The translations under genes were made by a program, and so were the position numbers. A DNA stretch of 11,389 nt. Source: Eubacteriaceae bacterium. GTDB lineage: Bacteria > Bacillota > Clostridia > Eubacteriales > Anaerofustaceae. The notes under the pieces are model-generated. The model worked only from the letters and a program-made list of their open reading frames with translations. It searched no databases and had not been told where the DNA came from. Each line of letters begins with the position of its first letter. Positions within the stretch are counted from its first letter, which is position 1. The stretch lies in NCBI GenBank assembly GCA_017613995.1, contig JAGACT010000165.1, positions 1 to 11,389 of the forward strand, written 5' to 3'. Shown one piece after another: positions 1-6,002 of the stretch.

Positions 1-1
1 C

Positions 2-1501
2 AACCTGGTACAGGGCGTGACCAGCGAAAGGCTGTCCCACCAGTCCGACGGAGTGCTGTTTCTCAGAATAGAGGATACCGATGCCAAGAGAGAGGTCGAG
101 GGCGCTGTGGATGTGCTCATCGGAGCTCTGAAGAAGTTTGACATCAATTTCGACGAGGGAGCCACCGAGAACGGCGACAGCGGGATCTACGGGCCCTACT
201 GGCAGAGACAGAGGAAAGATATCTACCACGTGTTCGCCAAGGAACTGGTCAGGACCGGCAGGGCTTATCCCTGCTTCTGCACCGAGGAGGAGCTTTCCGA
301 CATCCGTGCCCGCCAGGAGGCCGAAAAGGACAACTACGGGTATTTCGGCAAATGGGCCGTCTGGAGGGACCGCCCCATCGAGGACATAGAGGCGAAACTT
401 GAGGAAGGCGCAGAGTGGGTCCTTCGCTTCAGAAGCGAAGGGAGCATAGAGAACAAGATAAAGTTCACGGACCTTATAAAGGGCACCATGGAGCTTACAG
501 AGAACAACATGGACATCGTCCTTCTCAAGTCCGACGGCATCCCCACGTATCACTTTGCCCATGTGGTGGACGATACCCTCATGCGCACCACCCATGTGGT
601 CAGGGGGGACGAATGGCTGCCCTCCCTGCCGGTGCATCTCCAGCTGTTCAGAGCACTGGACCTTAAGGTGCCCAGGTACCTGCACATTGGTCCCCTCATG
701 AAGATGGACGGCAATTCCAAGAGGAAGCTCTCCAAGAGAAAGGATCCCGAACTGGCCCTCACGTATTACGAGAAGGAGGGTTTCCCCTCGGAGAGCGTAT
801 ACGAGTACGTCCTGACGATCCTCAATTCCAACTTCGAGGACTGGAGGGCCGCCAACAGGGACGCGGACGCCAGGGATTTCAAATTCTCCTACAAGAAGAT
901 GAACCCCGCGGGAAGCCTTTTCGACTACGCGAAGCTCAGGGACGTGTCTAAGAACGTCATCTCCATGATGGACACTGAAAAGGTCTACCGCCTGGTAACC
1001 GAGTGGGCGAAGGAGTACGACGGAGAGCTCTGGACCCTTCTTACCGGAGATCCCGAATACGCCAAGAAGATCTTCGCCATTGGCAGGGGAGGCAAAAAGC
1101 CCAGAAAGGACCTGGCGGTATGGAGCGAGGTCAGAGACTACGCGGGGCTGTTCTACGACGGACTTTTCACTATTGCGGACGATTATCCCGAAAACTTCGA
1201 CAGAAGCGAGATAAAGGCGATCCTTTCGGAGTACCTCACCGTATTCGATATCAATGACGACCAGAACGCCTGGTTCGAAAAGATAAAGGCCCTCAGCGAG
1301 AGGTTCGGATACGCCTCCGATATGAAGGCCTACAAGGAGGATCCGTCACGCTTTAAGGGATCCGTCGCCGACGTGAGCATGTTCCTGAGGATAGCCGTGA
1401 CGGGAAAAATGTCTTCCCCCGACATGTACACCGTGATGCAGATACTGGGCGGGGAGAGGACCCTGTGCCGTATCAGGGACATGATCGCGAAGGTAGATTA
1501 A
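2..1501 (+). CDS. gltX: Glutamyl-tRNA synthetase, 5'-truncated by the window edge
   Basis: This is a class I aminoacyl-tRNA synthetase that charges tRNA-Glu with glutamate in the cytosol. The reading frame is open from base 2, so the true start and the HIGH motif lie left of the window; the GTG at 17 is an internal Val codon. Visible landmarks are LRIEDTD (62-82), typical of the GluRS/GlnRS catalytic core, YPCFCTEEEL near 269, the segment RTTHVVRGDEW near 586-618 and the KMSKS-equivalent loop KLSKR (725-739). About 499 codons are visible. The C-terminal part, including the phrase AIGRGGKKPRKDL, is not the minimal bacterial GluRS anticodon domain and resembles the longer clostridial type, from memory of the family. 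GlnRS is less likely because Gln-tRNA is usually made by amidation in Clostridia, but sequence alone cannot fully exclude a non-discriminating enzyme. The gene ends in TAA, and no convincing terminator follows before the ferredoxin promoter. Confidence 0.93.
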   Translation, partial: NLVQGVTSERLSHQSDGVLFLRIEDTDAKREVEGAVDVLIGALKKFDINFDEGATENGDSGIYGPYWQRQRKDIYHVFAKELVRTGRAYPCFCTEEELSDIRARQEAEKDNYGYFGKWAVWRDRPIEDIEAKLEEGAEWVLRFRSEGSIENKIKFTDLIKGTMELTENNMDIVLLKSDGIPTYHFAHVVDDTLMRTTHVVRGDEWLPSLPVHLQLFRALDLKVPRYLHIGPLMKMDGNSKRKLSKRKDPELALTYYEKEGFPSESVYEYVLTILNSNFEDWRAANRDADARDFKFSYKKMNPAGSLFDYAKLRDVSKNVISMMDTEKVYRLVTEWAKEYDGELWTLLTGDPEYAKKIFAIGRGGKKPRKDLAVWSEVRDYAGLFYDGLFTIADDYPENFDRSEIKAILSEYLTVFDINDDQNAWFEKIKALSERFGYASDMKAYKEDPSRFKGSVADVSMFLRIAVTGKMSSPDMYTVMQILGGERTLCRIRDMIAKVD

Positions 1502-1526
1502 ATTTTGCTAAAAAAGCACTGTCCTA

Positions 1527-1555
1527 TTGCATTATCGATTTGCTGATGTTATATT
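1527..1555 (+). promoter_or_regulatory. Ferredoxin promoter
   Basis: TTGCAT (1527-1532) is separated by 17 nt from TATATT (1550-1555), which matches the -10 consensus at five of six bases. TG at 1547-1548 makes it an extended -10. The predicted transcript start near 1562 leaves a leader of about 24 nt carrying GGAGG at 1574-1578, seven nt before the ATG. Confidence 0.6.
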
Positions 1556-1585
1556 CTCAGTAGATCAATATATGGAGGTATACTT

Positions 1586-1756
1586 ATGGCATACGTTATC
1601 GGTGATGAGTGCGTTTCCTGCGGCACATGTGCAGATGAGTGCCCCGAGAATGCAATCTATGAGGGTGATGAGCATTACATGATCAATCCTGATCTTTGCA
1701 AGGATTGCGGTACATGCGCAGAGACCTGCCCGTTAGAGGTTCCCGTACAGGAATAA
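1586..1756 (+). CDS. 2[4Fe-4S] clostridial-type ferredoxin
   Basis: This 56-residue protein carries two CxxCxxCxxxCP motifs, with cysteines at 9, 12, 15, 19 and 38, 41, 44, 48. This is the classic signature of the small dicluster ferredoxins that shuttle low-potential electrons between cytosolic oxidoreductases such as pyruvate:ferredoxin oxidoreductase, hydrogenases and Rnf. The length matches the family (about 55-60 residues). The start is fixed by GGAGG at 1574-1578 with 7-nt spacing. The gene stands alone between its own promoter and a strong terminator. Its codon choice differs sharply from its neighbours: all five Asp codons are GAT, all four Ala codons are GCA and three of four Gly codons are GGT, while flanking genes prefer GAC, GCC and GGC/GGA. 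That fits a very highly expressed gene under codon selection, though recent acquisition is not excluded. Confidence 0.96.
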   Translation: MAYVIGDECVSCGTCADECPENAIYEGDEHYMINPDLCKDCGTCAETCPLEVPVQE

Positions 1757-1772
1757 TCTCAAAGCGATGCTT

Positions 1773-1804
1773 AAAGGTTTCTCATTATGAGAAACCTTTT
1801 TTTT
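1773..1804 (+). terminator. Intrinsic terminator of the ferredoxin gene
   Basis: An 11-bp perfect stem (1773-1783 with 1789-1799) closes a 5-nt loop (ATTAT) and runs into eight consecutive T (1797-1804). It lies 16 nt after the ferredoxin stop codon. The T run leads directly into the next promoter. Confidence 0.92.
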
Positions 1805-1805
1805 G

Positions 1806-1814
1806 TGTTAAAAT
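1806..1814 (+). promoter_or_regulatory. Extended -10 promoter of the methyltransferase gene
   Basis: TGTTAAAAT has the form TG-N-TAAAAT, with the -10 box at 1809-1814 matching five of six consensus bases. No -35 box is visible at 16-18 nt, because that region is the terminator stem. The start point predicted about 7 nt downstream falls on or next to the ATG at 1821. Confidence 0.5.
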
Positions 1815-1820
1815 CTCCCT

Positions 1821-2573
1821 ATGGAACTCGAGGAAGGATACAGGCTGGACGATCTGATGATCGGAGGCTTCAGGCTCATTCAGAATACCAGGCAGTTCTG
1901 TTTCGGCACCGACAGCGTGCTGCTGGCGGATTTTGCCACCACTCACACGAAGGGGCGGGACAGGATAGCGGAGCTGTGCTGCGGCAACGGCGCCGTTTCC
2001 GTTCTCATGCTCGCCAGAAGGGGCGAGAACCTTATCTGCGGGTTCGAGCTCCAGAAGGACGTGTGCGAGCTGTGTGAGAGGAACATCGAACTCAACGGTC
2101 TGACGGAGCATATGAAGGTGGTAAACACGGACCTGAAGCTCATAGGGAAGGAACACTACAACCTCTATGACGCCGTGGTGGTGAATCCCCCCTACTATTC
2201 TGCGGGAAGCGGTCCCAGGATAGAGGACGACAGCCGGCGGCTCTCCCGGGAGGAGGGCAGTGCGGACCTGGGGGACATAATCCGAATGGCGAAAAAGATG
2301 CTTAAGACCAGAGGAAAGCTGATCATGGTGCACCGCGCCTCCAGGCTTGGGGAGCTGGCAGCCCTTCTTGCCGAAAACGGATTCGCCCTCAAAGCACTGC
2401 AGTGCGTGCATGCCAGCTCGGACAGCCCCGCGTCCCTGGTGCTGGTGTCCGCCAGCAAACAGGGAGGAGTGTGGTGCGACGTGGAGCCGCCGGTGATCAT
2501 CAGCGGCGAGGACGGCGGCTATACGCCCCAGCTGCTTCGGATATATCACATGGACGGGGAGGGGACGAAATGA
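1821..2573 (+). CDS. tRNA1(Val) adenine-37 N6-methyltransferase-like protein (TrmN6/YfiC type)
   Basis: This 250-residue protein is a Rossmann-fold SAM-dependent methyltransferase. It has FGTDSVLLADF (28-38), the SAM-binding motif ELCCGNG (51-57) and the catalytic NPPY (122-125) of N6-adenine methyltransferases. The N-terminal pattern RLDD...IQN...FCFGTD is what I recall of the TrmN6/YfiC/YabB group, which modifies A37 of a tRNA; the exact RNA target here is inferred. The start at 1821 keeps that family N-terminus, yet no Shine-Dalgarno sequence precedes it and the upstream -10 box predicts an essentially leaderless message. The stop codon overlaps the next start (ATGA), so the two genes are translationally coupled. 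Other NPPY methyltransferases (HemK/PrmC, RsmC) are possible but fit the N-terminus less well. Confidence 0.82.
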   Translation: MELEEGYRLDDLMIGGFRLIQNTRQFCFGTDSVLLADFATTHTKGRDRIAELCCGNGAVSVLMLARRGENLICGFELQKDVCELCERNIELNGLTEHMKVVNTDLKLIGKEHYNLYDAVVVNPPYYSAGSGPRIEDDSRRLSREEGSADLGDIIRMAKKMLKTRGKLIMVHRASRLGELAALLAENGFALKALQCVHASSDSPASLVLVSASKQGGVWCDVEPPVIISGEDGGYTPQLLRIYHMDGEGTK

Positions 2574-3130
2574 GGAAGCTTACCATTCTCGTGGACATGG
2601 ACGACACGATAGAACAGCTCCTTTGCGCGTGGATCAGATCGGTGAACGAAAAGTTCGGCACCTGCGTGGCCTACGATGACATAAAAAGCTGGGACGTGTC
2701 GGAGGCCTTTCCGGGTCTGTCCCATGACGACGTCTACGACGTTATCCTCGAGGACGATTTCTGGGATAGCGTGGAACCGGTGCCCGGAGCCGCGGAGGCC
2801 CTGAGGAGCTTCATGGAGGAAGGCCACAGCGTGTACATAGTCACCGCCACACCCTATCAGTCGGTGAAGGCCAAGATGGAAAAGCACCTTTTCCGCTATT
2901 TCCCCTTCATAAGCTGGGACCAGCTCATCATCACGTCCCGCAAGCAGATGATCATGGGGGACGTGCTCATAGACGACGCGGTGCACAATCTCATCGGCGG
3001 AAGCTACAGGAAGATCCTCATGGATTCCGCCAACAACAGGGCGTTCGATACCTCAGGCACCGACATCGTAAGGTGCATGGACTGGGACCAGGCCCGGGAG
3101 ATCATCGCCGGGATGGCGGCCGAAGACTGA
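2570..3130 (+). CDS. HAD-family 5'(3')-deoxyribonucleotidase (NT5C-like)
   Basis: This 186-residue haloacid dehalogenase-fold phosphatase resembles the cytosolic type C 5'-nucleotidase family (NT5C, PF06941), whose members remove phosphate from (deoxy)ribonucleoside monophosphates. HAD motif I is DMDDT with the nucleophile Asp9 and acid/base Asp11; motif II is the Thr of VTAT (91-94); the motif III Lys is probably K125 in SRKQ; and motif IV is DVLIDDA (131-137), with D135 and D136 binding Mg. The start at 2570 overlaps the methyltransferase stop by 4 nt, and the purine-rich GGGGAGGGG at 2556-2564 can serve as its ribosome site. A longer in-frame reading from 2402 would run inside the upstream gene and is rejected. 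The physiological substrate cannot be read from the sequence. No terminator is evident in the AT-rich 60 nt that follow. Confidence 0.83.
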   Translation: MRKLTILVDMDDTIEQLLCAWIRSVNEKFGTCVAYDDIKSWDVSEAFPGLSHDDVYDVILEDDFWDSVEPVPGAAEALRSFMEEGHSVYIVTATPYQSVKAKMEKHLFRYFPFISWDQLIITSRKQMIMGDVLIDDAVHNLIGGSYRKILMDSANNRAFDTSGTDIVRCMDWDQAREIIAGMAAED

Positions 3131-3187
3131 AAATGTTTGAACAATATTTTTCCATTTCAAAAATATATGGTAAAGAGCATATTTTTC

Positions 3188-3196
3188 TGTTACAAT
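3188..3196 (+). promoter_or_regulatory. Extended -10 promoter of the sigma factor gene
   Basis: TGTTACAAT has the form TG-N-TACAAT, with the -10 box at 3191-3196 matching five of six bases. The -35 position is weak (TGGTAA at 3168-3173). The roughly 60 nt upstream are almost pure A/T in an otherwise GC-rich region and could act as an UP-element-like sequence. Transcription should start near 3203. Confidence 0.5.
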
Positions 3197-3202
3197 TATG
3201 AT

Positions 3203-3302
3203 GCGGGAAAGCCGGGGCGCCGCATACGCCGCGGCTGACACGGTGCGTATGAGCCTGCCGGGATGTCCCGGGGCGGCACCACTGTACAACGGAGACACGC
3301 TT
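3203..3302 (+). promoter_or_regulatory. GC-rich, foldable 5' leader of the sigma factor mRNA
   Basis: About 100 nt lie between the predicted start point and the TTG start. Two inverted repeats are visible: a 7-bp pair CATACGC (3223-3229) with GCGTATG (3245-3251), and a 5-bp hairpin CCGGG (3258-3262) with CCCGG (3267-3271) closing ATGT. The ribosome site GGAG lies at 3291-3294, beyond the hairpins. Whether this is regulatory is inference. Confidence 0.4.
3291..3294 (+). promoter_or_regulatory. Ribosome binding site that sets the rpoD TTG start
   Basis: GGAG is followed 8 nt later by TTG at 3303. The upstream in-frame ATGs at 3198 and 3201 have no ribosome site, and the first of them precedes the predicted transcript start. 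Confidence 0.6.
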
Positions 3303-4376
3303 TTGGAAAAGAAAACAGACAATCTTAACGAACTCAAAGAAAAATACGGGGCGCTGATCGCGGGCGCCCGGGAACAGGCCACCGAAAAGGGACCGCTGCG
3401 TTTCGAGGAGCTCGCGGATATGCTCGAGACTCAGAACCTCAGCGCCGATGAGAACAGCATCATCACCGATTACCTGGTATCCGAAGGCATAGTGGACACC
3501 CTGACCAACGAATCGACGGACATCGACATCGCCGAAGCGGAGGACATGGATTCCACTGACGCGGTAAGGCTCTATCTCAGGGATGCGGCCAGATATCAGC
3601 TGCTGTCCGCCGAGGAGGAGACCCTGCTGGCCCAGAGGATCTCGGACGGGGACGAGGAGGCCAGAAAGAAGCTCATATGCTGCAACCTCAGACTGGTGGT
3701 CTCCATCGCCAAGCGCTACCAGGGCAGGGGACTCCCGTTTCTTGACCTCATCCAGGAAGGCAACCTGGGCCTGATAAAGGCAGTGGAAAAGTTCGACTAC
3801 ACCAAGGGCTACAAGTTCTCCACCTACGCCACATGGTGGATCCGCCAGGCGGTCTCCCGCTCCATAGCGGACGATTCCAGGCTCATCAGGATCCCGGTGC
3901 ACATGTTCGAGCTCATAAACAGCATCAGCAAGGTATCAAAGACCCTTAACCAGCAGCTGGGAAGGGACGCCACCGACGACGAGATCGCCGATATACTCAA
4001 GATCACCCCGAAGAAGGTAAAGGAAGCCAGGAAGTACGGCGAGAACGTGGTCTCCCTGGATACCCCCGTCAGCGAGGAAGACGACGGAAGGCTGGGGGAC
4101 TTCATCCCCGACGAGAGCACGCCCTCACCGGAGGACGAGGTGACCATCCTGATGCTCAGGGAAGCCATCGAAGCCACCCTCAAGACCCTGGATCCCAGGG
4201 AAGCGGAAGTGCTGAGGCTGCGTTTCGGCATCGGTCAGGACAGGGCCTATACCCTGGACGAGATCGGAAAGCAGCTGGGAGTCACCCGTGAGAGGATCCG
4301 CCAGATAGAGACCAAGGCCCTAAGAAAGATCCGCAACCCCTCCAGAGCGAAGAACCTTATGGAATTCTACAAATAA
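3303..4376 (+). CDS. rpoD: RNA polymerase primary-type sigma-70 factor
   Basis: From the TTG start this is a 357-residue sigma-70 factor, close to the usual Firmicute RpoD/SigA length. A compact region 1.1-like segment fills residues 1-80, region 1.2 begins near 86 (DAVRLYLRD), region 2 spans about 121-195 (NLRLVVSIAKRY, STYATWWIRQA), region 3 about 196-280, and region 4 ends with the -35-reading helix-turn-helix (YTLDEIGKQLGVTRERIRQI). By alignment with E. coli RpoD, W178/W179, Q182, H200 and E203 match W433/W434, Q437, H455 and E458, the residues for -10 melting, -12 reading and extended -10 contact. The T440 equivalent is Ser185, and the surrounding segment VSRSIADDSRLIR departs from the near-invariant [13 protein letters not shown]. 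The gene is not beside dnaG, its usual Firmicute partner. It may be the housekeeping sigma or a close paralog. A longer frame from 3198 exists but its extra residues are unlike the family. Confidence 0.92.
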   Translation: MEKKTDNLNELKEKYGALIAGAREQATEKGPLRFEELADMLETQNLSADENSIITDYLVSEGIVDTLTNESTDIDIAEAEDMDSTDAVRLYLRDAARYQLLSAEEETLLAQRISDGDEEARKKLICCNLRLVVSIAKRYQGRGLPFLDLIQEGNLGLIKAVEKFDYTKGYKFSTYATWWIRQAVSRSIADDSRLIRIPVHMFELINSISKVSKTLNQQLGRDATDDEIADILKITPKKVKEARKYGENVVSLDTPVSEEDDGRLGDFIPDESTPSPEDEVTILMLREAIEATLKTLDPREAEVLRLRFGIGQDRAYTLDEIGKQLGVTRERIRQIETKALRKIRNPSRAKNLMEFYK

Positions 4377-4384
4377 AATAGTTC

Positions 4385-4413
4385 GCGCCCCTGCGCCGCA
4401 GGGGCGCTTCCTT
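4385..4413 (+). terminator. Terminator after rpoD
   Basis: A perfect 10-bp GC-rich stem (4385-4394 with 4398-4407) closes a 3-nt loop and is followed by TTCCTTAATT, only a moderate T tract. It begins 8 nt after the rpoD stop. Confidence 0.75.
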
Positions 4414-4432
4414 AATTAACGGAGCGTTAATT
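4414..4432 (+). repeat. Perfect 8-bp inverted repeat, operator-like
   Basis: AATTAACG (4414-4421), spacer GAG, CGTTAATT (4425-4432). It lies between the rpoD terminator and the SPFH promoter, 35 nt upstream of that -35 box. It has the size and symmetry of a dimeric regulator site but could also be a second terminator arm; no regulator is identified. Confidence 0.4.
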
Positions 4433-4467
4433 CGGGCCGTGCTCATCCCCGTTTTGGGCCGCTTGTA

Positions 4468-4495
4468 TTGACAAACCCGTCACTGTGTGTAAAAT
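4468..4495 (+). promoter_or_regulatory. Promoter of the SPFH-VanZ operon
   Basis: A perfect -35 box TTGACA (4468-4473) lies 16 nt from TAAAAT (4490-4495), five of six matches to the -10 consensus, with TGTG just upstream. The predicted start near 4502 leaves a leader of about 27 nt to the ATG at 4529. Confidence 0.72.
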
Positions 4496-4515
4496 TAGGG
4501 TAACCGAACGATTAT

Positions 4516-4520
4516 GGAGG
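4516..4520 (+). promoter_or_regulatory. Ribosome binding site that sets the SPFH start
   Basis: GGAGG is 8 nt before the ATG at 4529. It overlaps the in-frame ATG at 4514, which has no ribosome site of its own, so 4529 is preferred. Confidence 0.7.
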
Positions 4521-4528
4521 ACAAAAGG

Positions 4529-5371
4529 ATGCGAAGCTTTTTATCATCCCTTTTCCAGAAGGATCCCGAGCGCCCGGGACTCAGCGGCGCGAAGATCCTG
4601 AGCCTTGTACTTATACTTGCGGTGATACTCACCGTCGTCAATTCCTTCGAAGTGATACCCACCGGCTACAGCGGAGTCAAGATCACCTTCGGACAGGTAT
4701 CCGACGTGACTCTCTCGCCGGGATTCCACTTCATCATACCCTACGCCCAGACCGTCAAGCTGGTGAACAACAAGCAGCAGGACAAGCTGTTCTCCACCCA
4801 GATATGGGGCGAGACCGCGGAGATGACCACGGTCTACGCCGAGGACGTGGTGATCACCTACCGAATCTCCGCCGACAAGTCCGCGTACATCTACGCCAAC
4901 ATCTCAGCGGATACGGAGGACCTTATCAGCTATGACCTGGTGGCCAGCGCCCTCAAGGCGGCCATGAAGGAGCTGGAGGTCAAGGACGTGACCAACCGCG
5001 GACGCATCGAGCCCCTGGCCTGCGAGAAGCTTTCGGCCCAGGTGGACACGAAGTACGGTCCCGGCATCATCACCGTCATAAAGGTGACCATCAACCAGAT
5101 GGACTTCGAGGAGAGCTACAACCAGGCCATCGCCGAAAAGCAGATAGCCCAGCAGATCTACGAGAAGCAGCAGATCGAGAACCAGACCATCATCGAGAGG
5201 GCCCAGGCTGAAGCGGAAGCGCTGCTGATAAAGAGCAAGGCAGAGGCCGAAGCGAACGAGATACTCAACAAGTCCCTCAACGGATACATCCTGGAATACA
5301 TGAAGATAGAGAAATGGGACGGCCACATGCCCCAGGCCACCGGCACCCAGCCCTTTATCATGATCGACTGA
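4529..5371 (+). CDS. SPFH/Band 7 (prohibitin-like) membrane-anchored protein
   Basis: This 280-residue protein has a charged N-terminus, a single membrane segment at about 22-38, an SPFH/Band 7 domain from about 41 (EVIPTGYSGVKITFGQ, then LSPGFHFIIPYAQ) to about 195, and an Ala/Glu/Gln-rich coiled coil at about 197-246 (IAEKQIAQQIYEKQQIE, AQAEAEALLIKSKAEAEA). It ends in KWDGHMPQ, a tail common in prohibitin-like proteins. Family members form large membrane-bound oligomers that organise membrane microdomains or hold proteases such as FtsH (HflK/HflC); the exact partner here is unknown. The start at 4529 is chosen from the GGAGG at 4516. It heads a two-gene operon, with the VanZ-like gene 26 nt downstream. 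The single-copy architecture is closer to stand-alone prohibitin-like proteins than to an HflK/HflC pair. Confidence 0.87.
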   Translation: MRSFLSSLFQKDPERPGLSGAKILSLVLILAVILTVVNSFEVIPTGYSGVKITFGQVSDVTLSPGFHFIIPYAQTVKLVNNKQQDKLFSTQIWGETAEMTTVYAEDVVITYRISADKSAYIYANISADTEDLISYDLVASALKAAMKELEVKDVTNRGRIEPLACEKLSAQVDTKYGPGIITVIKVTINQMDFEESYNQAIAEKQIAQQIYEKQQIENQTIIERAQAEAEALLIKSKAEAEANEILNKSLNGYILEYMKIEKWDGHMPQATGTQPFIMID

Positions 5372-5397
5372 TCACGGCATAAAGGGGAGTACTGCAA

Positions 5398-5943
5398 ATG
5401 GTTTTTCAGACACTGAAATTCGCGGTCATCTTCATCGTGGTGATGATCATATATCTGTTCATAAAAAGGCCGGAGCATTTCAGATGGAGGGATTTCCTTT
5501 CCTGCGTCTGGTGGGTGTACGTGATCACTCTGCTGCTCATGGTCTTTCAGTCTGACCAGCCCATCGGCGAACTGCCGGTGAGCTTCCGCGAGCGCATCGC
5601 CAGCGGCGACAGCATCAACCTGATACCCTTCAGGACCATCATAAACTTCATCCGCTACGGCGGTTATGACGACACCATGGTGAACATCCTGGGCAACATA
5701 CTGATCTTCATACCCTTCGGCATCGGAGTGGTGTACCTGTCCAACAGGGGAGTGAGCGTGAAGCGCAACCTGATCTTCTGCCTGCTGTTCCCCCTGTTCA
5801 TAGAGACGGTGCAGCTGTTCGTGGGAAGAAACGTGGACGTGGACGACGTTATCCTGAACTTCATCGGAGGCGCCATAGGAGTGTACATAGCCTGCGGCCT
5901 GGCGAAGATATCGCCGTTTTTCAGGCAGCTGACACAGAAATAG
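5398..5943 (+). CDS. VanZ-like integral membrane protein
   Basis: This 181-residue protein has about five predicted membrane segments, near 5-22, 36-52, 96-114, 124-142 and 152-168. VanZ-family hallmarks are NLIPF (74-78), NILGNILIFIPFG (96-108), ETVQLF (136-141) and the following R-x-x-D-V-D-D-V-I-L-N-x-x-G (144-157). VanZ proteins are membrane proteins of uncertain mechanism; the founding member gives low-level teicoplanin resistance in enterococci, and many relatives sit outside resistance clusters, as here. GGGGAG at 5384-5389 is a good ribosome site 8 nt before the ATG. Lack of a promoter in the 26-nt gap suggests co-transcription with the SPFH gene. There is no vanHAX gene nearby, so a glycopeptide resistance role is not supported. 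Confidence 0.88.
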   Translation: MVFQTLKFAVIFIVVMIIYLFIKRPEHFRWRDFLSCVWWVYVITLLLMVFQSDQPIGELPVSFRERIASGDSINLIPFRTIINFIRYGGYDDTMVNILGNILIFIPFGIGVVYLSNRGVSVKRNLIFCLLFPLFIETVQLFVGRNVDVDDVILNFIGGAIGVYIACGLAKISPFFRQLTQK

Positions 5944-5949
5944 AATCAT

Positions 5950-5980
5950 AAAAAAGGACCGGCTCCCTCGGGCCGGTCCT
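5950..5980 (-). terminator. Terminator of the histidine-rich gene
   Basis: A 9-bp stem (5955-5963 with 5972-5980, 8-nt loop) is followed on the minus strand by six T (complement of the A run 5950-5955). It begins 20 nt after the stop codon of the minus-strand gene. Confidence 0.85.
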
Positions 5981-6002
5981 GTGTTGTACGACAGGTTTTT
6001 TT
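5978..6002 (+). terminator. Possible plus-strand terminator of the SPFH-VanZ operon
   Basis: CCTGT (5978-5982) can pair with ACAGG (5991-5995) around an 8-nt loop, followed by seven T (5996-6002). The 5-bp stem is weak and shares bases 5978-5980 with the stronger minus-strand hairpin, so the two structures are mutually exclusive. Confidence 0.45.

Noticed and set aside
1502..1526. Terminator for gltX
   Set aside because: Only a 4-bp stem (TGCT/AGCA) around an A run is visible, and no T run follows it on the plus strand.
1785..2549. Minus-strand open frame of about 254 codons opposite the methyltransferase
   Set aside because: The plus-strand frame has NPPY and SAM motifs; the antisense frame has none and starts within the next gene.
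2402..2569. N-terminal extension of the nucleotidase frame
   Set aside because: It runs inside the methyltransferase gene; the ATG at 2570 begins directly at the HAD motif I strand and overlaps the stop as coupled genes do.
3102..3902. Long minus-strand open frame of about 266 codons opposite rpoD
   Set aside because: It is antisense to a clear sigma factor, has no ribosome site or recognisable domain, and arises from the GC-rich third positions of the real gene.
5398..5943. Glycopeptide resistance cluster
   Set aside because: Only a VanZ-like protein is present, with no vanH, vanA, vanX or two-component genes; such orphans are common.
5158..5949. Minus-strand open frame of about 263 codons opposite SPFH and vanZ
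   Set aside because: It spans two well-supported genes in antisense, is rich in low-complexity residues and has no family signature.
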